A stretch of DNA of 64,000 bases from Caballeronia sp. M1242 (GTDB taxonomy: Bacteria > Pseudomonadota > Gammaproteobacteria > Burkholderiales > Burkholderiaceae). The notes below the pieces were generated by a model that saw nothing but the letters and a program-made list of their open reading frames with translations, was not told the DNA's origin and made no database searches. The first letter of the stretch is position 1. Each line of letters opens with the position of its first letter. The position numbers were made by a program, and so were the translations under genes. Positions 1 through 10,309 of the stretch are shown in pieces. The stretch covers positions 1,550,001 through 1,614,000 of the forward strand of contig NZ_CP071129.1 in assembly GCF_017220215.1 (NCBI RefSeq), written 5' to 3'.

Positions 1-1049
1 TCGTCGTCCACCGACAGCGACTCGACGCCCCTCGCGTTTCCGACCGTCACCTTGAACGGCGCTTCGCCTTGAACGCGCTGCGTGCTTCCCGCGCGCACCA
101 GTCCGGAGAAGACTTCCTTGCCGTCCTTGCCGCGCACGCTGAACCAGCTATCTTCCTTCACTTTCAATTCGACGGCGTTCGTGCCCTTGCCCGTCGTTGC
201 CACGGTCGCGGCCGAAGCCGGTGCCGTCGCGACGGCCGCCGATGCGGCCTTCGGCGCCGGCGCGGCCACTGCGGGCGCGCTCGCGCTCTGCACGGCCGTA
301 ATGGTGGACGACGACGCCGGCAACGCGTTCGTGCCGAGCGGACGCGGCATCGGCTGCTCGCCGGGCGCGGCCGCCACTTCGGGCAGCGATGCTTCGCCGG
401 TGTTCGCGGCGGCGGCTTCGTCGGGCGTCGCGACTTGCGACGCGGCCGGCTTGTCGCCGGACGTCGACGCGAGCCCCGCGCCGGTGGTCGACTTGAGCCG
501 CGCGAGCCACGCCGACGAATCGCCGCCGGTATGCCACATCACCAGCGCCGCGAGCACCGCGACGATCGCCGCGACGCCCCACAGCCACGAACGCTTGCGG
601 CCCGACGAATTGCCGAGCGGCACCGAGACGCGGCCGCGCGGCAAGCCAGCGCCCGACGACGCCGGCACCTTCAGATTGTGCTCGACGGGCACGCCGTCAC
701 GCCGGAACGCCTGCGTGAACGGCGCCGGATCGGCGCCGAGCACTTTCGCGTAGCTGCGCACGATGCCCGCCGCGAACGTCCGGTCGGGCAACTGGCTGAT
801 GTCGCCTTCTTCGAGTGCGGCGAGCTTCTGCGGCGACACCTTGAGCCGGGCGGAAACGTCGTCGATCGACCATCCCTTGGCGTGCCGGAGTTGCACGAGA
901 CGTGCGCCGACTGCCTGCAACGAGTCCAGCGTCTCCGGCTGGCCCTCGCGCGATGCCGCCCCTCCGACCCGCGTCCGGGCATCATGCTGATCGCCGGACA
1001 TTTCATCGGTATGACTGCCGAAAGGCGTCGGGTGTTGCGGCTCACTCAT
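1..1049 (-). CDS. rodZ: RodZ-like helix-turn-helix membrane protein (3' end missing)
   Basis: Reading leftward from ATG at 1049, the frame stays open to the window edge (349 codons), so the C-terminus is missing. Residues about 45-115 form an Xre-type helix-turn-helix domain of the HTH_25 kind. A hydrophobic helix at about 154-172 follows a basic SGRKRSW stretch. A long Ala/Pro/Ser/Thr linker then leads into the start of a DUF4115 domain (KEDSWFSVRGKDGKEVFSG). This cytoplasmic-HTH, one-TM, periplasmic-domain order is that of RodZ, the cell-shape protein that links MreB to the membrane. In this family of bacteria the gene lies between rlmN and ispG, which agrees with rlmN just upstream. The symbol is by architecture and context. 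Confidence 0.82.
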   Translation of the reverse strand, partial: MSEPQHPTPFGSHTDEMSGDQHDARTRVGGAASREGQPETLDSLQAVGARLVQLRHAKGWSIDDVSARLKVSPQKLAALEEGDISQLPDRTFAAGIVRSYAKVLGADPAPFTQAFRRDGVPVEHNLKVPASSGAGLPRGRVSVPLGNSSGRKRSWLWGVAAIVAVLAALVMWHTGGDSSAWLARLKSTTGAGLASTSGDKPAASQVATPDEAAAANTGEASLPEVAAAPGEQPMPRPLGTNALPASSSTITAVQSASAPAVAAPAPKAASAAVATAPASAATVATTGKGTNAVELKVKEDSWFSVRGKDGKEVFSGLVRAGSTQRVQGEAPFKVTVGNARGVESLSVDD

Positions 1050-1234
1050 CCCAAATTCCTCGCATCGATTCTTTTATATTGCGCTGCTGCGCCGTCAGGT
1101 TCAAAAGCACTGAACGATACAACTCCGGCGCCGTTGCAGACCGCTTTATAACAAAATGTTCGCCTTCGCGCGGCGCTTGCCTCATGGTCGTTGCCGTCTT
1201 GCCATGTCGGAGCGTGGGCGCAGCCGCGAATCCG

Positions 1235-2377
1235 TCAGACCGCGCGCACCTCGATCACCTTGCTTCCCGCGCGGTTCGTGCGCTCGGCGAGCCGCGTGCG
1301 ATCCTGCACCGCGCCCGCGAGCTGACCGCATGCCGCGTCGATGTCGTCGCCACGCGTCTTGCGCACCGTCGTGACGACGCCCGCGTCGATCAGCACCTGC
1401 GCGAACCGTTTGATCTGCTCGTTCTTCGAGCGCGTGAGGCCGGATTCCGGGAACGGATTGAACGGAATGAGGTTGAACTTGCACGGCACGTCGCGCGTCA
1501 CCGCGAGCAATTCGCGGGCGTGAGCCTCGCTGTCGTTCACGCCGTCCAGCATGCAGTATTCGAACGTGATGAAGTCGCGCGGCGCGACCTTCAGATACCG
1601 CTGGCACGCCGCCATCAGTTCGCGCAACGGATACTTCTTGTTGAGCGGCACGAGCATGTCGCGCAGCGGATCGTTCGGCGCGTGCAGCGACACCGCGAGG
1701 GCCACGGGAAGATCGGCCGCGAGCCGGTCCATCATCGGCACGACGCCGGACGTGGACAGCGTGACGCGGCGGCGCGACAGGCCGTAGGCGTTGTCGTCGA
1801 GCATCAGGCGCATGGCCGGCACGACGGCGTCGTAGTTCAGCATCGGCTCGCCCATGCCCATCATCACGACGTTGGTGACGACGCGCTCGCCCTTGCCCGG
1901 CCCGCCGACGTCGCGCCCGAGCGACTTGCGCAGCGCGAACTCCGCCATGCGCAGCTGGCCGATGATCTCGCCGGTCGTCAGATTCCGGGAGAAGCCTTGC
2001 TTGCCGGTGGAGCAGAACCGGCAGTTGACCGCGCATCCCGCCTGCGACGACACGCAAAGCGTGCCGCGCGTCTCTTCGGGGATGAACACGGTTTCGACCG
2101 CGTTGCCGTTGCCGACGTCGATCAGCCACTTGCGCGTGCCGTCGGTGGAAACGTGGTCGCGAATGATGTCGGGCATCGCCAGCGTGGCGCGGCCCTTGAG
2201 TTTTTCGCGCAAAGATTTCGCGAGATCCGTCATGCCGTCGAAGTCGTCGGCGCCAAACTGATGGATCCAGCGTTGCAATTGCTTGGCGCGAAACGGCTTT
2301 TCGCCGAGGCTGCCGCAGTAAGCGACCAGCCCGGCGGCGTCGAGATCGAGAAGATTGACGGTGCTGCTGCTCGTCAT
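1235..2377 (-). CDS. rlmN: Dual-specificity rRNA/tRNA adenine-C2 methyltransferase RlmN
   Basis: A radical SAM enzyme that methylates C2 of A2503 in 23S rRNA and of A37 in some tRNAs. From the start used here (380 aa), the 4Fe-4S motif is C115-x3-C119-x2-C122. The second catalytic cysteine, which carries the methyl group, is C350 in DDIDAACGQ near the end. MGMGEP and SLHAPND motifs are also present. The frame is open back to 2530, but the family begins at [12 protein letters not shown] (2377); an in-frame ATG at 2392 is the only close rival. It is transcribed away from ndk and toward the rodZ-like gene, with 185 bases after the stop that hold no gene I can support. Confidence 0.96.
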   Translation of the reverse strand: MTSSSTVNLLDLDAAGLVAYCGSLGEKPFRAKQLQRWIHQFGADDFDGMTDLAKSLREKLKGRATLAMPDIIRDHVSTDGTRKWLIDVGNGNAVETVFIPEETRGTLCVSSQAGCAVNCRFCSTGKQGFSRNLTTGEIIGQLRMAEFALRKSLGRDVGGPGKGERVVTNVVMMGMGEPMLNYDAVVPAMRLMLDDNAYGLSRRRVTLSTSGVVPMMDRLAADLPVALAVSLHAPNDPLRDMLVPLNKKYPLRELMAACQRYLKVAPRDFITFEYCMLDGVNDSEAHARELLAVTRDVPCKFNLIPFNPFPESGLTRSKNEQIKRFAQVLIDAGVVTTVRKTRGDDIDAACGQLAGAVQDRTRLAERTNRAGSKVIEVRAV

Positions 2378-2533
2378 GTCGAGTTCTGCCATTTCCAGAT
2401 TGCGAAGCCCGGGCGCTTGCCCGGGACCGTTCGCGCCAAATTCCTGCTTATTCACAACTATTTTTTTGCAGCTATTCTTGTGCTGAGGCGCGTTTGACCG
2501 CGCCTTAACCAGACGCGGCGACCAGCACACGAA

Positions 2534-2959
2534 TTAACGCGAGTAGACGTTCACTTCCGGGAAGAAGAACGCGATTTCCTGGCGTGCCGTTTCCGGAGCG
2601 TCGGAGCCGTGCACGGCGTTCGCGTCGATGCTGTCGGCAAAGTCGGCGCGGATCGTGCCCTTGTCAGCCTTCTTCGGGTCGGTGGCGCCCATCAGGTCGC
2701 GGTTCTTGGCGATTGCGTTCTCGCCTTCCAGCACCTGGATCATGACCGGACCCGACACCATGAATTCCACGAGGTCCTTGAAGAACGGACGCGCGGCGTG
2801 CACCGCGTAGAACTTCTCTGCGTCGGCGCGCGACAGGTGAACCATGCGGGACGCGATGATCTTCAGACCAGCGTTCTCGAAACGGCTGTAGATCTGGCCG
2901 ATAACGTTCTTTGCCACTGCGTCCGGCTTGATAATCGACAGGGTGCGCTCGATCGCCAT
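2534..2959 (-). CDS. ndk: Nucleoside diphosphate kinase
   Basis: Transfers the gamma-phosphate of ATP to nucleoside diphosphates through a phospho-histidine, keeping NTP pools balanced. The 141-residue protein is full length. The catalytic histidine is H117 in NAVHGSD, and the N-terminus [12 protein letters not shown] is the family signature. ATG at 2959 is chosen over the in-frame ATG at 2971 because the family starts at MAIERTL. Its stop lies 156 bases before the rlmN start, so the two may share a transcript. A likely -10 (TACAAT, minus strand, 3012-3007) lies about 50 bases upstream. Confidence 0.97.
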   Translation of the reverse strand: MAIERTLSIIKPDAVAKNVIGQIYSRFENAGLKIIASRMVHLSRADAEKFYAVHAARPFFKDLVEFMVSGPVMIQVLEGENAIAKNRDLMGATDPKKADKGTIRADFADSIDANAVHGSDAPETARQEIAFFFPEVNVYSR

Positions 2960-3006
2960 GAAAAACTCCAAAAAATGAACGGTTTACGGATTAAAACGAA
3001 TCGACA

Positions 3007-3012
3007 ATTGTA
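3007..3012 (-). promoter_or_regulatory. Candidate -10 box of the ndk promoter
   Basis: TACAAT on the minus strand, about 48 bases before the ndk start codon. No good -35 hexamer is seen at the usual distance. An 18-base palindrome lies about 31 bases further upstream. Confidence 0.4.
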
Positions 3013-3042
3013 GCACGAAGCAAGGTATGATTGCGATTGAAA

Positions 3043-3060
3043 CCTTACGGAGCCGTAAGG
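3043..3060. promoter_or_regulatory. 18-bp palindrome between ndk and the BI-1 gene
   Basis: CCTTACGG-AG-CCGTAAGG: two perfect 8-base arms around two bases. It sits in the 326-base divergent region between ndk (2959, minus) and the Bax inhibitor-1 gene (3286, plus). No T-run follows, so it looks like a dimeric regulator site, not a terminator. The regulator is unknown. Nothing else distinctive is seen in this intergenic region. Confidence 0.45.
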
Positions 3061-3285
3061 ATCAAAGCATGCGTGGGCTGGGTGCATGCAGGCTGTGAAA
3101 TAGAGCGGGCAAGCATTGAATTCTGCGCGCGCCGCAGCCATATTGGAGCAAAACGCGGTATCTCAATGGACCAGCCGTGCACCGTTGCGATACTAATACT
3201 GGCTTAAGACAGCGACGTTAGGATCCCGTGTAATCAGAACGTAGCGGTAAAACTGAACGACGGACAATTGGAGCAAGGAGAAACC

Positions 3286-3984
3286 ATGAACGAATCACCC
3301 TACGGCTTCGGCCGCACTGGCGCCGTCACCTCGGTCGAGGTGCGCAACAAGGTGCTGCGCAATACTTACTGGCTGCTGGCGCTTTCGATGGTGCCGACGG
3401 TTCTCGGCGCGTACATCGGCGTCGCGACAGGCTTTTCGCTGTTCGCGGCCACGAGCCCGGCAATGAGCTTCATCGCGTTCTTGGCCATCGCGTTCGGCTT
3501 CATGTTCGCGATCGAAAAGACGAAGAACAGCGGCATGGGCGTCGTCGTCCTGCTCGGCTTCACGTTCTTCATGGGACTGATGCTCTCGCGCCTCTTGAGC
3601 TTCATTCTCGGCTTCTCGAACGGGCCGCAGCTCATCATGATGGCCTTCGGCGGCACGGGCGTGATTTTCGCGGCCATGGCCACCATCGCGACCGTCAGCA
3701 AGCGTGATTTCTCGGGGCTGGGCAAGTTCCTGTTCATGGGCGTGATCGTCATTCTGCTCGCCGCATTCGCAAACATCTTCTTGCAACTGCCGGCGCTGAT
3801 GATGACGATCTCCGTGCTCGCCATCGTGATTTTCTCGGCATACATGCTGTTCGACGTGCAGCGCGTCGTGAACGGCGGCGAGACGAATTACATCAGCGCG
3901 ACGCTCGCCATCTACCTCGACCTGTACAACGTGTTCACGAACCTGCTGGCGCTGCTCGGCATCTTCGGCGGCAATCGCAACTAA
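3286..3984 (+). CDS. Bax inhibitor-1/YccA family membrane protein
   Basis: A 232-residue protein with about seven hydrophobic segments after a short polar N-terminus (residues 1-30). It is of the bacterial BI-1 (YbhL/YccA/TMBIM) type, and the C-terminal part reads SAYMLFDVQRVVNGGETNYI as in that family. Members are inner-membrane proteins; YccA modulates the FtsH protease, and BsYetJ is a pH-sensitive calcium leak channel. Which role applies here cannot be seen. ATG at 3286 is chosen because AAGGAG lies at 3275-3280; the in-frame ATG at 3268 lacks this. It is monocistronic, with a terminator after it. Confidence 0.9.
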   Translation: MNESPYGFGRTGAVTSVEVRNKVLRNTYWLLALSMVPTVLGAYIGVATGFSLFAATSPAMSFIAFLAIAFGFMFAIEKTKNSGMGVVVLLGFTFFMGLMLSRLLSFILGFSNGPQLIMMAFGGTGVIFAAMATIATVSKRDFSGLGKFLFMGVIVILLAAFANIFLQLPALMMTISVLAIVIFSAYMLFDVQRVVNGGETNYISATLAIYLDLYNVFTNLLALLGIFGGNRN

Positions 3985-4010
3985 TCGCGAAACGCTTCGC
4001 TGAGACGAAG

Positions 4011-4038
4011 AAACCGGCCTTCGGGCCGGTTTTTCTTT
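4011..4038. terminator. Bidirectional rho-independent terminator
   Basis: AAACCGGCC-ttcg-GGCCGGTTT with a T-run on the plus strand and A-rich flank on the left. It lies between the convergent BI-1 gene (ends 3984) and rlmD (ends 4070), so it probably serves both. Confidence 0.88.
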
Positions 4039-4069
4039 GCCTGCTGAAAACGCGCGAGGAGCAGTCGAA

Positions 4070-5518
4070 TCAGTCCCGCTCGAACAGGGCGATCGATTCG
4101 ACGTGCGATGTATGCGGGAACATGTTCACGACGCCCGCGCCCTTCATCCGGTAGCCGGCCTCGTGCACGAGCAGGCCGGCATCGCGCGCAAGCGTCGCCG
4201 GATTGCAGGACACATAGACGATGCGCTTCGGCAGGATCGCGTCGTCGCCGCTCTGCGCGATGTCCGCGAGCGCCTTCGACACCGCGAGCGCGCCTTCGCG
4301 CGGCGGATCGATCAGGAACTTGTCGAAGCGGCCGAGCGCGCGCATGTCGTCGGCGGTGACTTCGAACAAATTCCGGCACGCGAAGGACGTGTGTCCTTCG
4401 ACGCCGTTCGCCTTCGCATTCTCGAGCGCGCGAGCCGTCAGCGCCTCGCTACCCTCGATGCCCACCACTTCGCGCGACACTCGGGCGAGCGGCAGCGTGA
4501 AATTGCCGATGCCGCAGAACAGATCGAGCACGCGATCGGTGCGTTCCGCCGCGAGCAGGCTCAACGCGCGGGACACGAGCACACGGTTGATCTGATGATT
4601 GACCTGCGTGAAGTCGGTCGGCTTGAACGGCATGCGGATGTTGAATTCCGGCAGCGTGTACGCCAGTTCGCGGTCGAGCGGATAAAACGGATAAACGGTG
4701 TCCGGACCCTTCGGCTGCAGCCAGAACTGTACGTTGTGCTCGTCGGCGAACGCCCGCAGCAGCGCTTCGTCGGCTTCGGTCAGCGGTTCCAAAATGCGCA
4801 GAACGAGCGCCGTCACGTCCGAGCCCACCGCCAGTTCAATTTGCGGCATGCGATCGCGGATCGACAGCCCCGCCACGAGATGACGCAGCGGCACGAGCAT
4901 CGCGGAAACGTGCGGCGGCAGCACTTCGCAGCTTGTCATGTCTGCGACGTAGCTGCTTTTGCGCTCGTGAAAGCCGACCAGCACGCCGCCCTTCTTTTCG
5001 ACATGGCGCACGGTCAGCCGCGCCCGGTAGCGGTATCCCCACGACGGACCGTGAATCGGCCGGAACATGGTTTCCGCGCGCAGCTTCGCCAGATGCTGAA
5101 GATTGTCTTCCAGCACGCGCTGCTTGACCGCGATCTGCGCTCGCACATCGAGATGCTGCATCGAGCAGCCGCCGCACGTGCCGAAGAACTGGCACTTCGG
5201 CTTCGTGCGGATCACCGCTTCGCGCAGCACCTTGACGACCTGCGCCTGCTCGAAGCTCGGCTTCTTGCGATAGCTCGAATAGCTCACGCGTTCGCCCGGC
5301 AACGCGCCTTCCACGAAGATGACTTTGCCCGGCTCGCCGTCCTCGTTCACCGTGCGGCCGACGCCGCGCGCGTCCATATCGAGCGCGTCGATTTCGATTT
5401 CAGGCGCGACGAACGACGGATCGGGCGTGACGGATTTCGCGGGCGCCGCGCGGCGGCGATGCGGATTTTTTCGAGCGGCTTCAGACACCTGCGTACTTCC
5501 TGACTGACGTGATAGCAA
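4070..5518 (-). CDS. rlmD: 23S rRNA (uracil-1939-C5)-methyltransferase RlmD
   Basis: A SAM-dependent enzyme that makes m5U1939 in 23S rRNA. Numbered from ATG at 5518 (482 aa), the iron-sulfur cysteines are C109, C115, C118 ([10 protein letters not shown]) and C197 (DMTSCEVLP). A TRAM-like domain occupies about 40-100. The nucleophilic cysteine is C438 in [12 protein letters not shown]. The N-terminus is basic, and a GTG start at VSEAARKN (residue 11) is possible. It follows the exonuclease gene by 33 bases on the same strand, so co-transcription is likely. Confidence 0.95.
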   Translation of the reverse strand: MLSRQSGSTQVSEAARKNPHRRRAAPAKSVTPDPSFVAPEIEIDALDMDARGVGRTVNEDGEPGKVIFVEGALPGERVSYSSYRKKPSFEQAQVVKVLREAVIRTKPKCQFFGTCGGCSMQHLDVRAQIAVKQRVLEDNLQHLAKLRAETMFRPIHGPSWGYRYRARLTVRHVEKKGGVLVGFHERKSSYVADMTSCEVLPPHVSAMLVPLRHLVAGLSIRDRMPQIELAVGSDVTALVLRILEPLTEADEALLRAFADEHNVQFWLQPKGPDTVYPFYPLDRELAYTLPEFNIRMPFKPTDFTQVNHQINRVLVSRALSLLAAERTDRVLDLFCGIGNFTLPLARVSREVVGIEGSEALTARALENAKANGVEGHTSFACRNLFEVTADDMRALGRFDKFLIDPPREGALAVSKALADIAQSGDDAILPKRIVYVSCNPATLARDAGLLVHEAGYRMKGAGVVNMFPHTSHVESIALFERD

Positions 5519-5551
5519 AGGCGAGATTGTAGACGAAGCGTCAAGAACTCA

Positions 5552-6325
5552 TCAGCCGAACGCGGCGAGATACTCGGCCCAGTGCGGCGACGTTTCCTGC
5601 GCGAGCGCGTTCTTCACGAAGTTGACCTCGTCGCTGTATTCGTCGGCCGAGAAGCCGCCGCGCATCAACTGGAACCGGCAATACATCAGGTACGTATTGA
5701 CGACATCCGTCTCGCAATAGTTGCGGATCTCGTCGAGCTGGCCGTCGCAGAAGGCATCCCACACCTTGCCGCCGTCCATCCCGAGCTTGCCGGGAAAGCC
5801 GCAGAGCTTCGCGAGCGCGTCGAGCGGCGCGTTGGCGCGCGCCTGATACATCGCGAGGACGTCCATCAGGTCGATATGCCGCATGTGATAGCGGCTGATG
5901 TAGTTATTGAATTTGAACTCGCGGTCGTCCTGGCCGAGGTCCCAATAGCGCGGCGCGGCGATGCCGTGCACGAGCGCGCGGTAATGCAGCACCGGCAGAT
6001 CGAATCCGCCGCCGTTCCATGAAACAAGTTGCGGCGTGTATTTCTCGATCACGCGATAAAACGACTGAATCAGCGCCGCTTCGCCGTCGCCGGGCGCGCC
6101 GAGCGAGCGCACGCGAAAGCCGTTGTTGTCGCGAAACACGCATGAGATAGCCGCGACGCGTTGCAAATGGTGCGGCAGAAAATCGTTGCCGACGCGCTCG
6201 CGGCGCATCTGGAACGCATAGTCGGCGACTTCGCGATCCGAAATATCGGCGGGCAAATCTTCGAGACGGCGAATGCCGTCGACATCGGGGATCGTCTCGA
6301 TGTCGAATACGAGAATCGGTGTCAT
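5552..6325 (-). CDS. 3'-5' exonuclease related to the PolB proofreading domain
   Basis: A 257-residue stand-alone DEDD exonuclease. Exo I is FDIETIPD (D8, E10). Exo II lies in the SWNGGGFDLPVL region, and Exo III in YCETDVVNTYLMY. It matches the family described as a predicted exonuclease related to the DNA polymerase B exonuclease domain. There is no polymerase domain. The in vivo substrate is not known to me. It lies 60 bases after rpoS and 33 before rlmD, all on the minus strand, so expression may rise with rpoS by read-through (inference). Confidence 0.88.
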   Translation of the reverse strand: MTPILVFDIETIPDVDGIRRLEDLPADISDREVADYAFQMRRERVGNDFLPHHLQRVAAISCVFRDNNGFRVRSLGAPGDGEAALIQSFYRVIEKYTPQLVSWNGGGFDLPVLHYRALVHGIAAPRYWDLGQDDREFKFNNYISRYHMRHIDLMDVLAMYQARANAPLDALAKLCGFPGKLGMDGGKVWDAFCDGQLDEIRNYCETDVVNTYLMYCRFQLMRGGFSADEYSDEVNFVKNALAQETSPHWAEYLAAFG

Positions 6326-6385
6326 TGAATCCTGGGAATGCGGCAGAACAAGTGCGACGACGCCCTCGCGGGCGCCAGGTAAGCG

Positions 6386-7492
6386 CTAAAGCACGGCGTC
6401 CTTGCGAACGCCGTTGGACGCGAAGAAACGCTTGAGCCTCACGAGCGCCTCCTGCTGGATCTGGCGCACGCGCTCGCGCGTGAGACCCATTTCGTCGGCC
6501 AGCTCTTCCAGCGTGGCCGGCTCGATGTGATTGAGTCCGAAACGTCGCTCGATCACATGCCGATGCTTGTCCGACAGCCGCGAGAGCCACAAGCGCGTTA
6601 GCGTTTCGAGTTCGCGGTGCTGCACTTCGGCATCCGGCGACTGGCTTTGATCGTCGGAAAGCAGGTCGAGCAGGCTGCTGCCCGGATCGAGGTCGAGCGG
6701 CGCGTCGAGCGAAGCGGTGTGTTCGTTCAACGCGAGAATGTCGGTGACTTCCTCGGGCGTCTTGCCGGTGAGATACGCGATGTCGTCGATGCTGGCGTCG
6801 CGGCGCTCCGGCGCCACGGGATCGTTCGCGTTGGCGGAATTCTTCTCCAGATGGCGCTTCGCGCGCAGCACCTGATTCAGTTCGCGAATCACGTGGACCG
6901 GCAGCCGCACCGTGCGAGCCTGATTCATGATGGCGCGCTCGATGCTTTGACGTATCCACCAGGTCGCGTACGTCGAGAAGCGGAAACCGCGCGTCGGATC
7001 GAATTTCTCAATCGCGTGCATGAGGCCGAGGTTGCCTTCCTCGATCAGATCCAGGAGCGGCACGCCGCGATTCAAATAACCCTTCGCGATACTGACGACC
7101 AGCCGCAAATTGCGCTCGATCATGACCTGCCGCGCCTCGAACTCGCCGGCCTTCGCGAGACGCGAATACCGCTGCTCCTCCTCGACGGTGAGCAGCGGCT
7201 TCACGCTGATGCGATTCAGGTAATGCTGAATAGTGTCGGCCGTGAGTTCGGCCTGAAGCAGCGAGCGGAAGTCGTCCGCGTCGGGCGGGGAATCGTTTGC
7301 GCCGTCGGCGGTTTCAGCGCCGTCTTCCGCGCGCTTGCCGCGGCCCGCGCCGTCTTCGTCGGAATCGACATCGACGTCGATGTTCTCGGCGTCCTCGTCG
7401 CGGGTAGAAGCGCCCTCTTCCGCCGACACTTGCAAAGGTCGGCTGATCGTCTCAGTCTCGGCTTGCGGCAGGCGGCGCTTCGTTTTCGGCAT
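6386..7492 (-). CDS. rpoS: RNA polymerase sigma factor RpoS
   Basis: Stationary-phase and general stress sigma factor, 368 residues. An acidic N-terminal extension (about 1-75) is followed by region 1.2 ([10 protein letters not shown]), region 2 ([21 protein letters not shown]), region 3 and region 4 ([21 protein letters not shown]). These are the RpoS-type sigma-70 regions. It starts 13 bases after the nlpD stop. In related bacteria the main rpoS promoter lies inside nlpD, which would fit here. Confidence 0.97.
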   Translation of the reverse strand: MPKTKRRLPQAETETISRPLQVSAEEGASTRDEDAENIDVDVDSDEDGAGRGKRAEDGAETADGANDSPPDADDFRSLLQAELTADTIQHYLNRISVKPLLTVEEEQRYSRLAKAGEFEARQVMIERNLRLVVSIAKGYLNRGVPLLDLIEEGNLGLMHAIEKFDPTRGFRFSTYATWWIRQSIERAIMNQARTVRLPVHVIRELNQVLRAKRHLEKNSANANDPVAPERRDASIDDIAYLTGKTPEEVTDILALNEHTASLDAPLDLDPGSSLLDLLSDDQSQSPDAEVQHRELETLTRLWLSRLSDKHRHVIERRFGLNHIEPATLEELADEMGLTRERVRQIQQEALVRLKRFFASNGVRKDAVL

Positions 7493-7505
7493 GATGGCTC
7501 CGCTT

Positions 7506-8447
7506 TTATTGCGGCGGCAAATACTTCAGTGGGTCAACAGGTTTACCCTGCCGGCGAACTTCGAAATGCAACATCACACGGTCCGAATCGCTGTTCCCCA
7601 TCTCAGCGATTTTCTGCCCTTTAGTCACCGCGTCTCCCTCTTTTACCATCAAAGCGCGGTTATGTGCATATGCCGTGAGAAAAGTCGCATCGTGCTTGAT
7701 GATAATGAGATTGCCGTAGCCGCGCAGCCCGTTTCCGGAATAAACGACCCGCCCGTCCGCCGATGCGTTGACCGGATCTCCGGCCGCCCCGCCGATGTTC
7801 AAACCCTTGTTCTTCGCGTCGTCGAACGTGCCGAGAATCGGGCCGCGCGTCGGCCAGATGAACGCCGGCTGCGCTGCCGCCGCTGCGCTGTTGTCGACGC
7901 CCGCCGCCACGCCCGGTGCCGCGCCTGCCGCCGCGCCCGGCGCGGTTCCCATGCCGGAACTCGGCCCGTAGTACGGCGGCTGAGCCGTGCCCGTTGTCGT
8001 GCCCGGCTGCTGCGCGCCGCCGTTGAGCGGCTGCGCTTCGACTGCGCCACCCGCGATCGGCGCGGTCGACACGCCCGGCGTCGCCGCGGCGACATTCGCT
8101 CCCGGTGGCGCGACGCGCACCAGCTGACCGACCTCGATCTGATTCGGGTTGGTCAGATTGTTCCAGGCAGCGATGTCGTGATAATTCTGACCGTTTTCCA
8201 GTGCGATTCGATATAGGGTGTCGCCCGGTTTCACGCGGTAGAAGCCCGGCGGCGGCGGACCGTTGGACGCGGCGGCCTGGGCGGCATCCGTCCCGATGGG
8301 CGCGCCGGTCCTATCCACCACCGGCGCCATGTCCATGCGCGTCGAACACGCCGCCAGCACGGTTAGCGCAACGACGCACACGCTGCGCTGCGCCGCCGTC
8401 AGGCGAACGTTCGCACTCCCTACTCGCCAAGCACGCAAGATACTCAT
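7506..8447 (-). CDS. nlpD: NlpD-like LysM/M23 lipoprotein, amidase activator
   Basis: A 313-residue lipoprotein. The signal peptide ends in a lipobox with the acylated Cys at C34 (LTVLAAC). A LysM domain follows at about 70-112 ([13 protein letters not shown]). Next comes an Ala/Pro/Gly-rich linker, then a C-terminal M23 (LytM) domain. The first zinc-binding HxxxD motif of active M23 enzymes is absent, as in NlpD and EnvC, which activate cell-wall amidases rather than cut peptidoglycan. ATG at 8447 is chosen because it begins the signal peptide. It follows pcm by 5 bases and precedes rpoS by 13. Confidence 0.94.
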   Translation of the reverse strand: MSILRAWRVGSANVRLTAAQRSVCVVALTVLAACSTRMDMAPVVDRTGAPIGTDAAQAAASNGPPPPGFYRVKPGDTLYRIALENGQNYHDIAAWNNLTNPNQIEVGQLVRVAPPGANVAAATPGVSTAPIAGGAVEAQPLNGGAQQPGTTTGTAQPPYYGPSSGMGTAPGAAAGAAPGVAAGVDNSAAAAAQPAFIWPTRGPILGTFDDAKNKGLNIGGAAGDPVNASADGRVVYSGNGLRGYGNLIIIKHDATFLTAYAHNRALMVKEGDAVTKGQKIAEMGNSDSDRVMLHFEVRRQGKPVDPLKYLPPQ

Positions 8448-8452
8448 CGGTG

Positions 8453-9451
8453 TCAAATCACTCCGGATTTCAAAGGTACAAAGAAAACGCGATCCAGCTG
8501 CGACTCGCGCCACTGCGTCGCCGAAACGCGCGTGACGAGCGTCAGCACCTGCGACTGCGCGGCCTGCGATCCGACCGGCGCGACGAGCCTGCCGCCGACC
8601 GCCAGTTGATCCAGCAAGGCTTGCGGGACGTCGAGCCCCGCGCACGCGATGACGATCGCATCGAACGGCGCGGCCGCGGGCAGGCCGAGACGGCCGTCGC
8701 CATAGTGCAGCCGGATGTTCGGCACGCGCAGCGGCCGAAGATTGAGCTTCGCGCGCTCGGACAGCGGCCGCACGCGCTCGATCGAATAAACCTCGGTCGC
8801 GACCTGCGACAGCACCGCCGCCTGATAACCGCAGCCGGTCCCGATCTCGAGCACCTTGTCGAGCGTGCGGCCGGCCGCGACCAGTTCGATCATGCGCGCG
8901 ACCACGGAAGGCTTCGAGATGGTCTGATGGTGACCGATCGGCAGCGCCGCGTCTTCGTACGCCTGCGCGGCGAGGCCGGGATCGACGAACATGTGGCGCG
9001 GCACGACCGACATGGCGTTGAGCACGCGCGGATCGGTGATGCCGTTTCCGCGCAGCCGCTCGACCATGCGCTCGCGCACGCGTTCGGAGGTGAGCGTCTG
9101 CGTGCTCGTCAGGGCGACGTTCGGCGCGCCCTTCTTCGTCGCGGCGTTGGTGTTCGCGTTCGGGTCGCGCTCAGCGGGACGCTGCGTGGTGCGCAACGCG
9201 CTCGTTCGTGGATGCGGCGCCTGCGCCGGACTGCGCGCTAAAGGAGAAGTCGCTGCGGGAACCGGCTTCCCGTTCGCCGTTTTGACAGCGAAAGCGGACG
9301 CCGCTTTCTGAGCGCCGCCCGCCGAACGCAACGCGCCGGGCGTGGCCGCAGGCTTCACGCGCGACGCATCCGCGCGGCCGGCGGGTTTGCGCGGCTCGCG
9401 TACCAGGTCCGCGAGCGCCAGCGGAAAGCGCTTGGCGCGCTCGTCCGTCAT
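8453..9451 (-). CDS. pcm: Protein-L-isoaspartate O-methyltransferase with N-terminal extension
   Basis: Methylates isoaspartyl residues in aged proteins using SAM, starting their repair. The catalytic domain fills roughly the last 210 residues; the SAM loop is [15 protein letters not shown], preceded by the substrate motif [13 protein letters not shown]. The first 110-120 of the 332 residues are a Lys/Ala/Pro-rich, low-complexity extension absent from the 208-residue E. coli enzyme. Start ATG 9451 overlaps the surE stop by ATGA, so translation is coupled. The open frame further upstream is a shadow of surE. Confidence 0.93.
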   Translation of the reverse strand: MTDERAKRFPLALADLVREPRKPAGRADASRVKPAATPGALRSAGGAQKAASAFAVKTANGKPVPAATSPLARSPAQAPHPRTSALRTTQRPAERDPNANTNAATKKGAPNVALTSTQTLTSERVRERMVERLRGNGITDPRVLNAMSVVPRHMFVDPGLAAQAYEDAALPIGHHQTISKPSVVARMIELVAAGRTLDKVLEIGTGCGYQAAVLSQVATEVYSIERVRPLSERAKLNLRPLRVPNIRLHYGDGRLGLPAAAPFDAIVIACAGLDVPQALLDQLAVGGRLVAPVGSQAAQSQVLTLVTRVSATQWRESQLDRVFFVPLKSGVI

Positions 9452-10206
9452 GAGCGGCGGCTCCCGGCGGCGGCCCATTCGCGCGTCTCGGCCATGAGCT
9501 TCGTGTGCGTCAGATCGAGTTGCAGCGGCGTGATGGAGACATAGCCGTTCGCCACGGCGTGGAAATCGGTGCCTTCGCTGGCATCGAGCGCATCGCCCGA
9601 CGGCCCGATCCAGTAGATCGGATTGCCGCGCGGGTCCGTCTGCCGGATGACCGGCTGCGAAGGATGCCGCTTGCCGAGGCGCGTCACGCGCCATTCGCCG
9701 AGCTGGTCGTACGGCAGGCTCGGAATATTGACGTTCAGCAACGGATGACCCGGCATCGGATGTTCGAGGAAATGCGCGACGATTTCCGCCGCGACGCGCG
9801 CCGCATCTTCCAGATGAAGCCAGTCGCGGCCGACGAGCGAAAACGCGATGGCCGGAATGCCGAACATGAAGCCTTCGGTGGCGGCGGCGACGGTGCCCGA
9901 ATACAGCGTGTCCTCGCCGACGTTCTGGCCGTTGTTGATACCCGACACCACGAGGTCCGGCTGCTCGTCCAGCATGCCGGTGAGCGCGATATGCACGGAG
10001 TCGGTCGGCGTGCCGTTCACGAAGTTGAAACCGTTCGGCGCGCGATGAATGCTCAACGGCCGCGACAACGTGAGCGAGTTCGACGAGCCGCTGCAGTTCT
10101 GCTCGGGCGCCATCACGGTCACGTCGCCGAGCGGCTGCAAAGCGTCGTGCAGCACGTTGATGCCGCGCGCCAGATAGCCGTCGTCGTTGCTGAGTAGGAT
10201 TCGCAT
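9448..10206 (-). CDS. surE: 5'/3'-nucleotidase SurE
   Basis: A metal-dependent nucleotidase (252 aa) that removes phosphate from 5' and 3' nucleotides and, in E. coli, exopolyphosphate. It is linked to stationary-phase survival. The metal site starts at the N-terminus (ILLSNDDG, D8/D9), with SGINNGQN further on. ATG at 10206 is the family start; the longer open frame to 10329 has no homology I recognise. First gene of the surE-pcm-nlpD-rpoS block, with an ATGA overlap to pcm. Confidence 0.96.
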   Translation of the reverse strand: MRILLSNDDGYLARGINVLHDALQPLGDVTVMAPEQNCSGSSNSLTLSRPLSIHRAPNGFNFVNGTPTDSVHIALTGMLDEQPDLVVSGINNGQNVGEDTLYSGTVAAATEGFMFGIPAIAFSLVGRDWLHLEDAARVAAEIVAHFLEHPMPGHPLLNVNIPSLPYDQLGEWRVTRLGKRHPSQPVIRQTDPRGNPIYWIGPSGDALDASEGTDFHAVANGYVSITPLQLDLTHTKLMAETREWAAAGSRRS

Positions 10207-10309
10207 CTGACGATTGTAACCGAGGAAAGATGACGCGCGAACGCGCGCGCGGGCTCGTCCGGAGCGCCGCGCTGCCCTACACTGACTGCCTCGACGACGA
10301 GGAGACGAC

